Positions 50,732 through 52,263 of a stretch of DNA of 52,263 bases are shown piece after piece (position 1 is the first letter of the stretch; the number at the start of each line of letters is the position of its first letter). The notes beneath the pieces are model-generated. The model searched no databases. It was not told the origin of the DNA and saw only the letters and a list, made by a program, of their open reading frames with translations. Made by a program: the position numbers and the translations under genes. Source of the DNA: Candidatus Margulisiibacteriota bacterium (GTDB taxonomy: Bacteria > Margulisbacteria > Marinamargulisbacteria > SXXA01 > SICP01); the NCBI GenBank assembly GCA_009691415.1, contig SICP01000009.1, positions 1 through 52,263 of the forward strand. Reading direction: 5' to 3'.

Positions 50732-52263
50732 TTAATTGAAGATAGAAGAGATGGAGAACTTCACTCCTTCAAAATCTTTGCTTTGGACGTAAGCCAACTG
50801 GTGAAAAAAATTAAGCGCTTTTAAGGTGAATTTGACGGTTAAGTAAGGGTGATTAAATCGATACTCATAAGCTATGTTTGTCGTTAAGGTGTCAGGGATC
50901 AAAATTTGGTCGAGGCCGAGACTCACGGACGGAGTAAGTTTGAGTGTCGCCATTGCACGTTCCGTCAGGTAATCATAGTTAGCAAAATTTAGTCCAAGAA
51001 ATCCAACCGCGATACCTTGATCAGAGTAGGGGTAGGTCCGTCCTAATTCAATCGATTGATTCGTCAAAAATGATTTTTGATAGGCAAGCGAGCTATTCAG
51101 TTTCCAGGAATAGGTATTTATTACGATATTGGATTGCGAAATGTTGGAAATATCTCCTAGGGTTAACTCAAATAAAGGTGGCTGGTTTGGATTTATAATG
51201 AATCGAGATGCCAAACAATTGAGTTTTTTTACTTCCAAGTCGCCAAAAGAGTCATATTCTCCATAATAGATGGGGTTATAAGTTAAGAATGTTTGGTTGG
51301 AAAACCCATAACCAACGGTGAACCCTCTGGAGTTAATAGGAGAAACCGTATTTTGTTTGAGAGCAATAGCACGAACGGAGGTATCCTTTTGTTGACTCAA
51401 TATCGTATAGGCGAGTATTCGGTTATGTCGAATAATTTGTGCCAGATCCGTTCTGGTATTAATTAAATGTTCAGAAGTATAGAGAAAGGTTCTGAGAACT
51501 TTGGGATTTGAAGTGGGCACGTCTACATCATAAATAATAAGATTAACTACTTCAGATTGTTCAGTTTGACTTAAATGATTAAAGCTCTCATTAAATAATT
51601 TAGTGCTTGCTTTTCTTTGATATTCACTTGTTAAGAGAGATCTTTCGTAAAGGCTGTTGATGATCTGTGAGGGGAATATGAGGGCGTTTTTTGGGAGGAT
51701 ATCTTCATCTAAGATAACATTAAGCAATTTTCCCATAAAAAATGCACAATTTTTATCCAAAAAATAATAATAAAAGCAGCTTTTCTTCAGTTCTACAGCA
51801 TGAAGCTGAAGATTTTCGATTTGCTCAGCCGACAAATTTAAGTCGTAATATGTAGTAGATCTGTCTTCGACATAGTTATAGTCTTTGATTTTTTTGTAAT
51901 AGGGGTCACGCAAAAACCATCCTTTAAATTTTCCCGTTAGTCCATTAAAAATATAGCTAGACTGACTGGTTCCTGCCGTGTCTGCAAGATAATGGAGAAT
52001 ATCACTATCCATCAGTCCGTGTTTTGATTTTAAAATAATAAAAAGATGTCCAAACATAGAGGCGGGGTTGGCCATATACCGATTTGGGAAGACTACCATC
52101 ACGGAAGTCACGTCTTGGTTGGGAGTCACAAGTGGCTCGTATAGAAGGCTATTCCGCTGTGCAATCGTTTTATAGCGAAGTGGAAATGTGCGCCTGAAGG
52201 TGGGATCTTGTTTTTGAGTTAATTTTAAAGACGTTTCATATTCTAATTGCGGATCTGTTTTTC
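50732..52263 (-). CDS. DUF4105 (Lnb-type) exported protein, 5' end outside window
   Basis: The frame stays open to the window edge. A GTG at 52129 gives 465 residues, but the codons before it read DPTFRRTFPLRYKTI, the typical run-in of DUF4105 proteins, so the true start lies beyond 52263. The DUF4105 domain has ASMFGHLFIILKSK and the later DKNCAFF that hold its conserved His and Cys. Residues after about 280 are a beta-rich tail (GFTVGYGFSNQTF to VKFSISSIF) like the DUF7840 barrel region. Such proteins are periplasmic or outer-membrane; lacto-N-biosidase-related annotations are not functionally secure. Confidence 0.88.
   Translation of the reverse strand, partial: KTDPQLEYETSLKLTQKQDPTFRRTFPLRYKTIAQRNSLLYEPLVTPNQDVTSVMVVFPNRYMANPASMFGHLFIILKSKHGLMDSDILHYLADTAGTSQSSYIFNGLTGKFKGWFLRDPYYKKIKDYNYVEDRSTTYYDLNLSAEQIENLQLHAVELKKSCFYYYFLDKNCAFFMGKLLNVILDEDILPKNALIFPSQIINSLYERSLLTSEYQRKASTKLFNESFNHLSQTEQSEVVNLIIYDVDVPTSNPKVLRTFLYTSEHLINTRTDLAQIIRHNRILAYTILSQQKDTSVRAIALKQNTVSPINSRGFTVGYGFSNQTFLTYNPIYYGEYDSFGDLEVKKLNCLASRFIINPNQPPLFELTLGDISNISQSNIVINTYSWKLNSSLAYQKSFLTNQSIELGRTYPYSDQGIAVGFLGLNFANYDYLTERAMATLKLTPSVSLGLDQILIPDTLTTNIAYEYRFNHPYLTVKFTLKALNFFHQLAYVQSKDFEGVKFSISSIFN

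Noticed and set aside
1-52263. CRISPR arrays, rRNA and tRNA genes
   Set aside because: I saw no regularly spaced direct repeats and no rRNA or tRNA-like sequence; a dedicated search with tRNAscan or Infernal was not possible.

Overview
The window comes from a diderm (Gram-negative) bacterium of moderate AT content that I cannot place in a named genus. Lipid A genes (a fabZ-lpxA fusion and lpxB), a lipobox lipoprotein and several signal-peptide or outer-membrane proteins show an LPS-bearing envelope. The archaeal/Rickettsia-like type of valyl-tRNA synthetase, a bacterial Pif1-like helicase, ORF6N, Fic and DUF4143 accessory genes and several families I cannot name fit an under-sampled lineage, possibly a candidate phylum, better than a well-known model group. 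The + strand is rich in G and T in most of the window whichever way the genes point, so I infer that it is the leading strand. Lagging-strand proteins are correspondingly rich in T, P, H, N and Q. The bias fades in the last 3.3 kb.

Layout. 1-2.1 kb: a methyltransferase cut by the window edge, a 76-bp-period tandem duplication with an IS-like end beside it, and an AAA ATPase. 2.1-9.7 kb: dnaE, hisE, a pirin, and gatC-gatA-gatB, all on +. 9.8-13.3 kb: an 899-residue protein that I read as a very divergent phosphoenolpyruvate carboxylase, then two unrecognised small genes. 13.3-16.8 kb: a TPR protein and an exported WD40-Sel1 protein. 16.9-22.5 kb: malic enzyme, cysteine desulfurase, two unknowns, an aspartate aminotransferase and a pair of four-helix DMT/SMR subunits, all on -. 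22.5-25.4 kb: an IS scar zone (a MITE-like element and a broken IS5-type transposase) around comEA-like and holA genes. 25.4-32.3 kb: Xaa-Pro aminopeptidase, thyA, Pif1-like helicase, and an overlapping folC-ftsL-ftsI run. 32.4-37.3 kb: valS, ORF6N, an exported unknown and a Fic protein behind a doubled operator. 37.3-42.4 kb: transaldolase-like aldolase, a pseudopilin, lpxB and fabZ-lpxA on -, then an epimerase and an RsuA-type pseudouridine synthase on +. 42.4-47.2 kb: DUF4143 ATPase with a doubled operator, leuC-leuD, a CCA-adding-type enzyme, queE. 47.2-52.3 kb: exported, envelope and unknown proteins, ending in a DUF4105 (Lnb-type) protein cut by the window edge.

How genes work together. 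GatCAB would amidate misacylated Glu-tRNA-Gln or Asp-tRNA-Asn. The PEPC-like protein, malic enzyme and aspartate aminotransferase lie around the PEP/pyruvate/oxaloacetate node. FabZ-LpxA and LpxB are two lipid A steps. FtsL and FtsI belong to the divisome. DnaE and HolA belong to the replicase.

Two broader signals stand out. First, many transcription units have a -10-like hexamer 6-10 nt before the ATG and no Shine-Dalgarno sequence, which suggests many leaderless mRNAs. Second, the PEPC-like protein keeps the architecture and several metal and catalytic positions of PEPC but has rewritten signature motifs.
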